Notes under the pieces: generated by a model
What the model was told of the DNA's origin: nothing
Seen by the model: only the letters and a program-made list of their open reading frames with translations
Databases searched by the model: none
Shown here: piece by piece, positions 35,985 to 44,726 of the stretch
How the letters are laid out: each line of letters starts with the position of its first letter
How positions within the stretch are numbered: position 1 is the stretch's first letter
From: Micromonospora sp. RP3T
GTDB taxonomy: Bacteria; Actinomycetota; Actinomycetes; Mycobacteriales; Micromonosporaceae
DNA length: 64,000 nt
NCBI RefSeq assembly: GCF_003027925.1
Contig: NZ_PYPS01000026.1
Coordinates: 44,340 to 108,339 of the forward strand
Reading direction: 5' to 3'
Made by a program: the position numbers and the translations under genes

Positions 35985-37238
35985 GTGACCGTCATCGATC
36001 TGGGTGAGCTGCGCGGCGACGACGCGGCGCCGGAGACCGCGCCCCGCCCGCCGCGGGCGGTCGGCCGCCCGTTCCGCGTCGCGGTGGCGCTGCTGGTGGC
36101 GCTGGTCACGCTCGCCGCCGCCGCGCCGCCGGCCCGGTCCGGGCCGGTCACGATCCGCGGCGGCACCGGGGCCTCCGCGTTCCTCGCCGACGACCGGGTG
36201 TACGTGGTGCGGCGCGCCGCTTCTGAGCCGGGCTGGGACCTCGTCGCCTACCGGGTGGGGCGGGAGCGGTGGCGGGCCCGGGTGGACGGTGTTGACGACG
36301 TGGTCGTGGTGTGGGAGCAGGGCGGGCGGGTGCTGGCCGTCGGGCCGGCCGAAAACGGCGCCCGCTGGGAGACGACGGTGTTCGACGCGGGCACCGGCGC
36401 GCCGCGCTGGCGGCAGGACGGCGTGGTGTTCCCGGCCGGCGACGCGCTGCTGCTGCGCCCGTCCGGCGGCCCGGGCCCCCAGTCGGTCCGCCGGCTGGCG
36501 GTGGCCGACGGGCGCACGCTCTGGACCGTGCCCACCACCCGTCGGGACGTGCAGTTCAGCTACGGCCGGTCCGGGGTGGACCGGATCCTGCTGCTGCCGG
36601 CCGCCGGTGAGACGGTGGTGCTGGACGCGGCGACCGGCGCCCGGCTGGCCGCCCGCGACCTGCATCCGGGGGAGGTGCCCGGCGCGCGCGCCATGCAGGG
36701 CGCGGGCCGACTGTTTCTGGAGACCCGGTTGGCCGGCGACGTCGTCACCGCCTTCGAGATGGACACGCTCCGGCCGCGCTGGACCGCCGAGCTGCCGCTG
36801 GTCGGCCACCTGGAACCGTGCGGGTCACTGCTCTGCGCCGTCCGGCAGACCGGCGGGATGTGGGCGCTGGATCCGACCACCGGCGCGGTGCGCTGGGCCA
36901 GCGACCTGTGGTCGAGCGTGCTCCGGGCCGAGGGCGGTCGCCTGCTGGTAGCCGCCGGCCGGGAGGGCGGCGAGGGCCTGTCGGTGCTGGACGGGACGGA
37001 TGGGCGGCTGATCGCCGAGATCGGCGACTGGAGCGTGCTCCCGCAGGGCGAGAGCGGTGACCGGCTGTTCCTGACCCGGCCGCTGGGCGGCGACCGGATG
37101 CTCCTCGCCGAGCCGGACCTGTCCGGCGGCCCACCCGCGGTGCGGGACGTGCTGACCGGCACCGACTGCACCGCCGGCCGGGCGCTGCTGGTCTGCCGGG
37201 AGCGGAGCGGCGACTTCGTCGTGCGGCGGCTGACGTGA
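35985..37238 (+). CDS. membrane-anchored PQQ-type beta-propeller protein 1
   Basis: A 417-residue protein. A cytoplasmic N-terminus of about 30 residues begins MTVIDLGELRG, followed by one hydrophobic helix (about 33-48, VAVALLVALVTLAAAA). The rest is a propeller of roughly seven blades with PQQ-like repeats (TGAPRWRQDG, DGRTLWTVPT, TGARLAARDL, TLRPRWTAELP, TGAVRWASDL, DGRLIAEIGDW). There are four C-terminal-half cysteines (PCGSLLCAV; TDCTAGRALLVCRE). The GTG at 35985 has GAGAGGGG upstream. It is coupled to the next, paralogous gene by a GTGA overlap. Likely an extracytoplasmic scaffold or sensor; quinoprotein enzyme activity is unlikely. Confidence 0.8.
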   Translation: MTVIDLGELRGDDAAPETAPRPPRAVGRPFRVAVALLVALVTLAAAAPPARSGPVTIRGGTGASAFLADDRVYVVRRAASEPGWDLVAYRVGRERWRARVDGVDDVVVVWEQGGRVLAVGPAENGARWETTVFDAGTGAPRWRQDGVVFPAGDALLLRPSGGPGPQSVRRLAVADGRTLWTVPTTRRDVQFSYGRSGVDRILLLPAAGETVVLDAATGARLAARDLHPGEVPGARAMQGAGRLFLETRLAGDVVTAFEMDTLRPRWTAELPLVGHLEPCGSLLCAVRQTGGMWALDPTTGAVRWASDLWSSVLRAEGGRLLVAAGREGGEGLSVLDGTDGRLIAEIGDWSVLPQGESGDRLFLTRPLGGDRMLLAEPDLSGGPPAVRDVLTGTDCTAGRALLVCRERSGDFVVRRLT

Positions 37239-38533
37239 GCCCGGTCATCGAGCTGGGTGAGCTACGCCGGCCCGAGGACGGCGACGAGCCGCTCCCCGCG
37301 CCGCCGCGGCGACCGCCGGGCCGGGCCGTCCGCGCGGTGGCGCTCGGGTGCCTGCTGCTCACGCTGGCCGGCGCGGCGGCGCCGGCCCGGCCGCCGGCAC
37401 CGGTCCGGATGCCCGCCGCGCCGGATGCCCTCTTCGTGGTGCTGGCGGGCCGGCTGATGGTGGCGGACGGTCCGAGCGCGCTCCACCAGGGCGGTCGGGT
37501 GGTCACCGGCTACCGGCTCACCGCGGGCGCGCCGGCGTGGCGGTTCGCGCTGCCCGCCGGGGACCACGTGCTGGGGCTGACCGGCGCGGCCGGCGGCCTG
37601 CTGGTGTCGAGCAGCCCGACCGGGGTCGGGGACGCGCGCGCCACGCTGCTCGACCCGGCGACCGGCGCGGTGCGCTGGCAGCAGGTCGGCTACCCGGTCC
37701 CGACCGCCTCCGGCGGGGTGCTGTTCGAGAATCCCCGGCCGGGCGGAACGGGCCGGGTGCTCGCCGTCGACCCGGCCTCCGGCGCGACGCGCTGGTCGCT
37801 GGCGGTGCCCCCGCAGGGCGTGGCGTACCGGCGGGACGACCGGGGCGTGACGCAGCTCCTGCTGATCGAGCCGGACGGCCGGGTGGCGGTGCACGACGCG
37901 GACTCCGGCACCCAGGTGGGCGCCGGCCGGGTGTCGTCCGCGCCGGACGGTGTCGCCTACCGCTTCGCGCAGGTCGTCGCCGGTCTGTTGCTGGTCGAGG
38001 GCGCCTCCGGCGAGATCACCGCGTACGGGGTGGACCGGCTGGACCGGCGCTGGAGCGTGCCGGTGGACCCGCGCGCCGGGTCGTGGTTCACCGACTGCGC
38101 CGGCATGGTCTGCCTGCGCGACCAGGTCGGCGACGCGCAGGTGCTCGACCCCGCCACCGGCCGCCCGGCCTGGACGGACGAGCGGTGGGCGGGATTCGGC
38201 CCGATCGGCGACCGGCTGATCGCCGCCGAGGCGGGGGACGGCCCGGAGCTGGAGTTGTCGGTGCTGGAGCCGGCGACCGGCCGGGTGCTCGGGCGGCTGG
38301 GCCGCTGGCGGGTCAGCGGGCGGGACGACGGGTCCGGCCGGTCGCTCGCGCTGCTCGGGCTCCGGCACCTCGCCGGGGACCGGACGCTCGTCGGTGAGGT
38401 GGACGTGCCGGCCGGCGAGGCGCGACCGCGGGCGGTCCTGCCCGGCTCCTGGGCCGAGTGCGCGGACGCCGGGGCGGCGTTGGTGTGCCTGCGCCCGGCC
38501 GGCGGGCTGGCGGTGTGGCCGGCGCGGCGGTGA
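37235..38533 (+). CDS. membrane-anchored PQQ-type beta-propeller protein 2
   Basis: A 432-residue paralogue of the preceding protein. It begins MSPVIELGELRRPEDG, so the VI(D/E)LGELR motif is kept, then one hydrophobic helix (about 35-50) and a propeller with TAGAPAWRFALP, TGAVRWQQVGYP, SGATRWSLAVP, DRLDRRWSVPVDP, TGRPAWTDERW and TGRVLGRLGRW repeats. Paired cysteines (TDCAGMVCLR; ECADAGAALVCLR) sit at positions similar to its partner. GTGA overlap means co-translation, and the pair arose by tandem duplication. Its stop is directly next to the convergent C39-like gene. Function unknown. Confidence 0.8.
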   Translation: MSPVIELGELRRPEDGDEPLPAPPRRPPGRAVRAVALGCLLLTLAGAAAPARPPAPVRMPAAPDALFVVLAGRLMVADGPSALHQGGRVVTGYRLTAGAPAWRFALPAGDHVLGLTGAAGGLLVSSSPTGVGDARATLLDPATGAVRWQQVGYPVPTASGGVLFENPRPGGTGRVLAVDPASGATRWSLAVPPQGVAYRRDDRGVTQLLLIEPDGRVAVHDADSGTQVGAGRVSSAPDGVAYRFAQVVAGLLLVEGASGEITAYGVDRLDRRWSVPVDPRAGSWFTDCAGMVCLRDQVGDAQVLDPATGRPAWTDERWAGFGPIGDRLIAAEAGDGPELELSVLEPATGRVLGRLGRWRVSGRDDGSGRSLALLGLRHLAGDRTLVGEVDVPAGEARPRAVLPGSWAECADAGAALVCLRPAGGLAVWPARR

Positions 38534-39844
38534 TCACCAGTTGGCCTGGGCGGGCGGCGCCGGCAGCGGCACCGTCTCCGGCCGCAGCACGTACGCGATC
38601 CCACCGCTGCCCGCCTGCCAGGCCGCCTCGAACGGCGCGCGCGGCACGGTCCGGCGGACCCGTTCGTCGTCCGGCGCGTACGGGTCGTTGAGCACCGGGT
38701 CGCCGTCGGTGGTGAAGCCGGCCAGCACGATCAGGTGGCCCCGGGTGTCGTAGTCCAGCCCGGGAACCTGCCCACTGGTGAACGCCGCCGAGACGACCAG
38801 CGGGATGCCGGCGGCCACGAACCGTTCCGCCTCCGCCAGCGAGCGCAGCCGGGTGACGAACGCGTCCACCCCGTGCGTCGCCGCGTACGCGGTGTTGAAC
38901 GGCCAGTTCCCGGCCCCGGCGTACGCGTGGTCGTAGCAGTGCCGCGCGGCGTGCACCACCACCGGGCGGGGGCCGGGCGGGTCGACCCAGGCGTACCGGT
39001 CCGGGGTGGGGCCGGCGCCCCAGAAGTCGAGCACCATCGACACGCAGGTGGGGCTGCACCAGGAGTCGCCGCCGCCACCCCAGCGGGTGTCCCCGCCGGC
39101 GTGCAGCCGCTGCGCGTAACGCGGCACGTCCAGCACCCGCCCCCACGCCCGGCCCGCCGCCTCGGCGTCGTCGTGCCCGCCCCCGCCGGCCGGGTCGTCG
39201 TCGACGTGCCCGGGCGGCGGGACCACCGGGACCTGGCTGCCGGCGCTGGCCACCACGCCGACCGTGCGCAGCACCGGGCCGGCCGGCGCGTCGGGCCGGC
39301 GGAGCAGCGTCACCCGGGCCTGCCAGCCGGTCACCAGGGCCCCGGTCACCCGGAGCGTGTCCGCGTCGACCCGGGCCCGGTCGTCGGACTGGCCGGGCAC
39401 CGAGGCGCGGCGTACCGTGCCGTCGTCGGCCGCCCAGTGGCCCAGCTCGTACCAGTCGGTGGTGGCCGCGTCGCCGGCCCAGCCGCGTACCTCGACCCGG
39501 AGCCAGCAGCCGGGCGGCGTGTCGGCGGTCCAGGACGGCACCAGCTCGGCGGCGGCGAAGCCGACCTCCGTCACCGGCGAGGTCCAGGTTCCGGCGACGG
39601 CCCCGGAAACCCGATCGGGGCGCGCCGGCCGATCGGCCGCCGCGTCGGGCGTGGACCCGTCCGCGTCGGGCGTGCGGCCGTGCGGGTCAGCCGTGGACCC
39701 GTCCGCGTCGAGCGTGGCGCGGTCCGCGTCGAGCGTCAGCCCGGACGGGCCGGCGGAGAGTCCGGTGGCGCGACCCAGGTCCCGGTCCGCCGGGAAGCGG
39801 AAACGGCGGTACGCGACGTCCCGGCCGGGGGCGGCGGCGGTCAT
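38534..39844 (-). CDS. C39-like peptidase family protein
   Basis: A 436-residue protein with a C-terminal papain-like C39-type domain. The catalytic Cys is in DSWCSPTCVSMVLDFWG, the His in TRGHLIVLAGF and the Asp/Asn in LNDPYAPDD; the central region (HAARHCYDHAYAGAGNWPFNTAYAA) also fits. The N-terminal 200 residues form beta-rich domains (AAELVPSWTADTPPGCWLRVEVRGW). An imperfect repeat of the type (L/P)DADGST occurs at about 38-70 and shows in DNA as direct repeats near 39640-39735. No signal peptide is evident, so it may be cytoplasmic or exported by another route. ATG at 39844 with GTGGAG upstream. Confidence 0.8.
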   Translation of the reverse strand: MTAAAPGRDVAYRRFRFPADRDLGRATGLSAGPSGLTLDADRATLDADGSTADPHGRTPDADGSTPDAAADRPARPDRVSGAVAGTWTSPVTEVGFAAAELVPSWTADTPPGCWLRVEVRGWAGDAATTDWYELGHWAADDGTVRRASVPGQSDDRARVDADTLRVTGALVTGWQARVTLLRRPDAPAGPVLRTVGVVASAGSQVPVVPPPGHVDDDPAGGGGHDDAEAAGRAWGRVLDVPRYAQRLHAGGDTRWGGGGDSWCSPTCVSMVLDFWGAGPTPDRYAWVDPPGPRPVVVHAARHCYDHAYAGAGNWPFNTAYAATHGVDAFVTRLRSLAEAERFVAAGIPLVVSAAFTSGQVPGLDYDTRGHLIVLAGFTTDGDPVLNDPYAPDDERVRRTVPRAPFEAAWQAGSGGIAYVLRPETVPLPAPPAQANW

Positions 39845-40007
39845 CGGCGGCTCCACTCGGCTCGGCTCGGCCCGGCCGGCAGCCGGGACGGTGGGCGATC
39901 GTTGCCGGCGAGCATCGCGTACCCGAAGGTTTTCTGCAACGGCGGGCAGTGCCGTCCGGTTGGCGCCGCGCACTAGGTTGTGGGAGGTCACGAGGCGGGA
40001 GGCCGGA

Positions 40008-40673
40008 ATGCGGGTACTGGTGGTCGAGGACGAGCGCAACCTCGCCGACGCGATCGCGCGCGGGCTGCGCAAGCGCGGCATGGCGGTGGATGTCGCCTAC
40101 GACGGCGACGCCGGGCACGAGGCGGCGTTCGTCACCCGCTACGACGTGGTGGTCCTGGACCGGGACCTGCCCGGCGTGCACGGCGACCGGATCTGCGCCG
40201 ACCTGGCCGCCTCCGGCACGCTGACCCGGGTGCTCATGTTGACCGCGAGCGGGACCGTCGCCGACCGGGTCGAGGGCTTGCAGCTCGGCGCCGACGACTA
40301 CCTGGCCAAGCCGTTCGCCTTCGACGAGCTGGTGGCCCGGGTGCAGGCGTTGGGCCGGCGGGCCACCCCGGCCGCGCCGCCGGTGCTGGCGGTGGCCGAC
40401 CTGGAACTCGACCCGGCCCGGCGGGTGGTGACCCGGGCCGGCGTGCCGCTCGACCTGACCAACAAGGAGTTCGGCGTGCTCGCCGAGCTGCTCCGCGCCC
40501 GCGGCGCGGTGGTGTCCAGCGAGGAGCTGCTGGAACGGGTCTGGGACGCCAACACCGACCCGTTCACCACCATCGTCCGGGTCACCGTGATGACGCTGCG
40601 CAAGAAACTCGGCGATCCCCCGCTGATTGACACCGTGGTCGGCGCGGGCTACCGGATCGAGCGCGCCAGATGA
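40008..40673 (+). CDS. OmpR-family response regulator
   Basis: A 221-residue response regulator. The receiver domain has the acidic pocket VVEDE, the phospho-acceptor Asp in VVVLDRDLPG (about residue 50), LTAS and the conserved Lys in YLAKPF. The C-terminal winged helix is of the OmpR/PhoB type (DLTNKEFGVLAELLRARGAVVSSEELLERVWD...VTVMTLRKKLG). GGGAGG precedes the ATG at 40008. The stop overlaps the kinase ATG (ATGA). It is divergent from the C39-like gene and upstream of the secreted propeller gene, which are candidate targets. Confidence 0.95.
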   Translation: MRVLVVEDERNLADAIARGLRKRGMAVDVAYDGDAGHEAAFVTRYDVVVLDRDLPGVHGDRICADLAASGTLTRVLMLTASGTVADRVEGLQLGADDYLAKPFAFDELVARVQALGRRATPAAPPVLAVADLELDPARRVVTRAGVPLDLTNKEFGVLAELLRARGAVVSSEELLERVWDANTDPFTTIVRVTVMTLRKKLGDPPLIDTVVGAGYRIERAR

Positions 40674-41827
40674 CCTCCGCGCGGGTACGGCCGACGCTGC
40701 GGCTGCGGCTGACGCTGCTCAACGGCGTGCTCCTGGTCGGCGCCGGCGCGATCCTGGTGCTGCTGGCCTGGCTGCTGGTCCGGGACGCGCTGCGCCCCAC
40801 CGACGAGCTGCTGCCCGGCACCACGGTGGTGCTCACCGACGGCCGCACCCTCGACGCCGGGCAGTGGCAGCGGCAACTGGTCGACGCCGCGTCCCGGGAG
40901 CTGCTGTTCAAGGGCCTGCTGGCGCTGCTGGCGATCAGCGTCGTCGGGGTGGCCGGGGCGTACCTGGTGGCCGGCCGGGCGCTGCGCCCGCTGCACCAGG
41001 TCACCGCCACCGCCCGCCGGCTCGGCGAGACCACGCTCGACGAGCGGATCGGGTGGTCCGGCGCGGACGACGAGGTGGCCGAGCTGGCCGAGACGTTCGA
41101 CGCGATGCTGGACCGGATCACCGCCGCGTTCGAGGCGCAGAAGCGGTTCGTCGCGAACGCCTCACACGAGCTGCGGACCCCGCTGGCGGTGATGCGTACC
41201 GAGATCGATGTGACGCTCAGCGACGACGACGCGGACCTGGCCGAGTACCGGCGGATGGCCGGCGTGGTGCGGGAGGCGTCCGAGCGGGCCAACGGCCTGG
41301 TGGACGCGCTGCTGGTGCTGGCCCGCAGCGAGGCGCAGACCGGCCGGCGGTTGGCCCGCCGCGCCGAGTGCGACCTGGCCGTCGGCACCGCCAACGCGCT
41401 CTCCGCGGTGGCCCGCGAGGTGGAGCGGATCGGCCTGCGGGTGCACACCTCGCTGCGCCCCGCGCCGGTGGTCGGCGACCCGGGGCTGCTCGACCGGCTG
41501 GCCGGCAACCTGGTGGAGAACGCGGTCCGCTACAACCACCTGCACGGCCGGATGTGGGTGCGCACCGGCACCGACGGGCAGCGGTCCTGGCTGGTGGTGG
41601 GCAACACCGGCTTCGAGGTCGCCCCGGCCGAGGTGCCCGGCCTGTTCGAGCCGTTCCGGCGCGGCGGGCAGGAACGCACCGGGGCGCGCGGCTCCGGTCT
41701 CGGCCTGTCCATCGTCCGGGCGGTCTGCGACGCGCACGGCGGCACGGTGAAGGCGGTCCCGCAGCCCGGCGGCGGCCTGGAGGTGACCGTCACGCTCCCG
41801 TCGGCCGACCCGCCGGCGGCCACCTGA
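40670..41827 (+). CDS. two-component sensor histidine kinase
   Basis: A 385-residue kinase: first membrane helix at about 16-38 (LLNGVLLVGAGAILVLLAWLLV), a short extracytoplasmic sensor loop of about 45 residues, second helix at about 83-107, then HAMP (ALRPLHQVTATARRLGE). The H-box is FVANASHELRTPLAVMRTEID, and the ATPase domain has LAGNLVENAVRYN, VVGNTGFEV, and GSGLGLSIVRAV. The sensory loop is small, so the signal may be in the membrane or from a partner protein. Translationally coupled to the regulator (ATGA). Confidence 0.95.
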   Translation: MTSARVRPTLRLRLTLLNGVLLVGAGAILVLLAWLLVRDALRPTDELLPGTTVVLTDGRTLDAGQWQRQLVDAASRELLFKGLLALLAISVVGVAGAYLVAGRALRPLHQVTATARRLGETTLDERIGWSGADDEVAELAETFDAMLDRITAAFEAQKRFVANASHELRTPLAVMRTEIDVTLSDDDADLAEYRRMAGVVREASERANGLVDALLVLARSEAQTGRRLARRAECDLAVGTANALSAVAREVERIGLRVHTSLRPAPVVGDPGLLDRLAGNLVENAVRYNHLHGRMWVRTGTDGQRSWLVVGNTGFEVAPAEVPGLFEPFRRGGQERTGARGSGLGLSIVRAVCDAHGGTVKAVPQPGGGLEVTVTLPSADPPAAT

Positions 41828-42030
41828 CCGCCGATCCGCGACCGCCCGGCCGGACATCCGCCCTCACCTGTTCGTGCGGCCGGGCGCGCTGTCCCGTCCG
41901 CCCGGGGCGGTGGTCGGGCGTGGCGGCGCGGTGGTCGGTCAGAAAGCTTGCCGCGCGCTGGACGCCGCCGCGCCAGTGGCTCAGGGTGAGCGGAGCGACA
42001 CGCCTCACCGCCCGACCTACGGAGCTGCCC

Positions 42031-44571
42031 GTGACCCACCCCTCGCCGCCGCGCCGCCGCGCCCTCGCGGCCCTCGCCGTCGTCGCGTTGACCGCGGCCG
42101 GCCTGGCCCCGGCCGCCGCGGCCGGTGCCGCGCCCAACCACACCACGGTGGTCAAGGACGTCCCGGCCACCACCTCGCCGGACATCATGGACGGCACCGT
42201 CGACGCGATCCACGACGCCGGCTCGAAGATCATCGTGGCCGGCTCGTTCAGCACCGTGCAGAACCGCAACTCCGACACCGACATCACCCGCAACTACCTG
42301 CTCGCCTTCGACAAGGCCACCGGCACGGTCGACACCGCGTTCGCGCCGTCGGTCGACAACGAGGTGTACGCGGTCGTCGCCGGCCCGACCGCCGGCACGG
42401 TCTTCGTCGCCGGCAAGTTCAACACCGTCAACGGGGTGACCCGGCGCAAGGTGGCGCTGCTCGACGTCGCCACCGGCGCGCTGGTCACCAGCTTCACGCC
42501 GCCGGCGTTCAACGGGCTGGTCAACGACATCGCGCTGGCCGGCACCCGGCTGCTGGTCGGCGGCATCTTCACCACCGCCGGCAACCCCAACCCGCGCGGC
42601 GGGCTGGCCTCCCTCAACGCCACCACCGGCGCGGTGGACAGCTACCTGACCACCGCGCTCACCGAGCACCACAACTACGACGGGGTCAGCGGCTCCAACG
42701 CCGGCGTCGGGGTGGAGAAGATGGCGCTCGCCCCGGACGGCACCAGGCTCGTGGTGATCGGCAACTTCAAGAAGGCCGACGGGGTGCTGCACGACCAGAT
42801 CGTCCAGCTCGACCTGGGCGCCACCGCCGCCACCGTCGCCGACTGGAACACCAGCCGCTACACGCCCCGCTGCAAGTGGCAGGCGTTCGACTCGTACATG
42901 CGGGACATCGCGTACGCGCCGGACAGCAGCTACTTCGTGGTGGTCACCACCGGCTCGCCGTACGGCGGCACGCTCTGCGACGCCGCGGCCCGCTTCGAGG
43001 GCGGCACCACCGCCACCGACGCGCAGCCCACCTGGATCGACTACACCGGCGGCGACACGTTCCTCTCGGTCGCGGTCAGCGAGCAGGCCGTCTACGTGGG
43101 TGGCCACTTCCGCTGGCTGAACAACAGCGCCGGCGGCGACAACGCCCGGGCCGGCGCGGTCGGCCGGGCCAGCATCGCCGCGCTCGACCCGCGTACCGGC
43201 CTGCCGCTGTCCTGGAACCCGGGCCGCCACCCGCGCGGCATCGGCGCCTCCGAGATGCTTGTCACCCCGGCCGGGTTGTGGGTCGGCGGCGACACCTCGT
43301 GGATCGGCAACTTCCAGTACCGCCGGGAGCGGATCGCGTTCTTCCCGCTGGCCGGCGGCACGGCCCCGCACCCGACCACCGAGCCCACCCTGCCCGGCAC
43401 GGTCTACCAGGCCGGCGTGCCGAAGCCCACAAACGTGCTGTACCGGGTCAACGCGGGCGGGCCGCTGGTCGCCGCCACCGACGGCGGGCCGGACTGGGCG
43501 GCCGACGACGGCGGCAACCCCAGCCCGTACCACAACAGCGGGAGCTCCGCCGCCGGCTTCGCCGCGGTGGGCGCGCTGGACACGACAGTGCCGGCCGGCA
43601 CCCCGGCCGCGCTCTACAGCGACGAACGGTACGACCCGGCCGGCGCGCCGGAGATGACCTGGCAGTTCCCGGTGCCCACCGGCACCGAGGTGCGGGTCCG
43701 GCTCTACCTGGCCAACCGGTACGACGGCACCGCCGCCGTCGGCGCCCGCGTCTTCGACGTGGCGCTGGAGGGCGCCACCGTGCTCGACGACCTCGACCTG
43801 TCCGCCAGCGCCGGGCACAACGTGGGCACCATGCGCGAGTTCACGGTGGTCAGCGACGGCAGCGTCGACCTGGAGTTCCGTCACGTGGTGGAGAATCCGC
43901 TGATCGACGGCATCGAGATCGTCAAGACCGGCGCCCCGCCGGCCGGCACCGGCGACGAGGTGCAGTCCCGCTCGTACGACGGGACGACCACTGTCGGCGC
44001 GCCGAGCCCGGTGGCGAACCCGGACGGCACCGCCTGGTCCACCGCGCGGGGCGCGTTCTGGGTCGGCGGCACGCTGTTCTACGGCATGAACGGCGCGCTG
44101 TGGCGGCGCACGTTCGACGGCACCACGTTCGGCACGCCGTCGCTCGTCGACCCGTACCACGACGCCTACTGGGACACGGTGGAGACCGACTCCGGGCCGG
44201 CCGGTCAGACGTACGTCGGAGTAACCACCGGCTTCTACGCCGAGATCCCCAACGTGACCGGCATGTTCCACTCCGGCGGCCGGCTCTACTACACGCTCGC
44301 CGGGCAGAGCGGCCTGTTCTGGCGCTGGTTCACCCCGGACAGCGGCACGGTCGGCGCGGACCGGTTCACGGTGGCCGGCGCGGGCGGGTTCGCCGACGCG
44401 GGCGCGGTGTTCCTGGCCGGCGGCACGCTCTACAAGGTCAACCGGAGCACCGGTGACCTGTTGGCGACGGACTGGCTCAACGGCGCGCCGACCGCGACGT
44501 TCACCGTGCGCAGCGGCCCGGCCGTCGACGGCACCGACTGGCGGGCCAAGGCGGTGTTCCTCGGCCCGTGA
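42031..44571 (+). CDS. secreted beta-propeller protein with malectin-like domain
   Basis: An 846-residue exported protein. Residues 1-35 are a signal peptide (PPRRRALAALAVVALTAAGLAPAAAAGAAP). Residues about 40-445 contain propeller repeats of the delta-60/NHL-like kind (GSKIIVAGSFSTVQN, GTVFVAGKFNTVNG, TRLLVGGIFTTAG, TRLVVIGNFKKAD, AVYVGGHFRWLNN, GLWVGGDTSWIG). A malectin-like carbohydrate-binding domain follows (YRVNAGGPLV...VRLYLANRYDG...FDVALEG...VVSDGSVDLEFRHVVENPLIDGIEIV). The last 200 residues repeat FWVGGTLFYGMNG-type elements. GTG at 42031 with GGAG upstream. Probably a wall- or glycan-binding surface protein. Confidence 0.85.
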   Translation: MTHPSPPRRRALAALAVVALTAAGLAPAAAAGAAPNHTTVVKDVPATTSPDIMDGTVDAIHDAGSKIIVAGSFSTVQNRNSDTDITRNYLLAFDKATGTVDTAFAPSVDNEVYAVVAGPTAGTVFVAGKFNTVNGVTRRKVALLDVATGALVTSFTPPAFNGLVNDIALAGTRLLVGGIFTTAGNPNPRGGLASLNATTGAVDSYLTTALTEHHNYDGVSGSNAGVGVEKMALAPDGTRLVVIGNFKKADGVLHDQIVQLDLGATAATVADWNTSRYTPRCKWQAFDSYMRDIAYAPDSSYFVVVTTGSPYGGTLCDAAARFEGGTTATDAQPTWIDYTGGDTFLSVAVSEQAVYVGGHFRWLNNSAGGDNARAGAVGRASIAALDPRTGLPLSWNPGRHPRGIGASEMLVTPAGLWVGGDTSWIGNFQYRRERIAFFPLAGGTAPHPTTEPTLPGTVYQAGVPKPTNVLYRVNAGGPLVAATDGGPDWAADDGGNPSPYHNSGSSAAGFAAVGALDTTVPAGTPAALYSDERYDPAGAPEMTWQFPVPTGTEVRVRLYLANRYDGTAAVGARVFDVALEGATVLDDLDLSASAGHNVGTMREFTVVSDGSVDLEFRHVVENPLIDGIEIVKTGAPPAGTGDEVQSRSYDGTTTVGAPSPVANPDGTAWSTARGAFWVGGTLFYGMNGALWRRTFDGTTFGTPSLVDPYHDAYWDTVETDSGPAGQTYVGVTTGFYAEIPNVTGMFHSGGRLYYTLAGQSGLFWRWFTPDSGTVGADRFTVAGAGGFADAGAVFLAGGTLYKVNRSTGDLLATDWLNGAPTATFTVRSGPAVDGTDWRAKAVFLGP

Positions 44572-44578
44572 TGGGTGT

Positions 44579-44661
44579 GTAAGGCGGGGGCCCCGCTTAA
44601 CGCTTTCGGTAGAGGCGGGGGCCCCGCTTAACAGGCACCTGTTAAGCGGGGCCCCCGCCTT
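44579..44661 (-). repeat. polar GGGGCCCC palindromic element, copy C
   Basis: Three modules, same plan as copy B but inverted: on the minus strand GTTAAG, a GGGGCCCC core, CCTCTACCG, four bases, CGTTAAG, a core, CCTTACAC. The CCTT end lies eight bases after the stop of the propeller/malectin gene. Adjacent modules can also pair with each other. Confidence 0.88.
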
Positions 44662-44726
44662 GCGGGCCGGCCGGTCGGGCTGGCACGATCGGGTGAGTCA
44701 GCCGAGAGGTGGAAGGGGGTGTGGTG

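Noticed and set aside
35985..38533. PQQ-dependent dehydrogenase activity for the propeller proteins
   Set aside because: The repeats resemble PQQ-like blades, but the proteins are short, membrane-anchored and lack recognisable quinoprotein active-site motifs.
41530..44271. Minus-strand open frame of 913 codons
   Set aside because: Antisense shadow of the secreted propeller/malectin gene; no recognisable domain.
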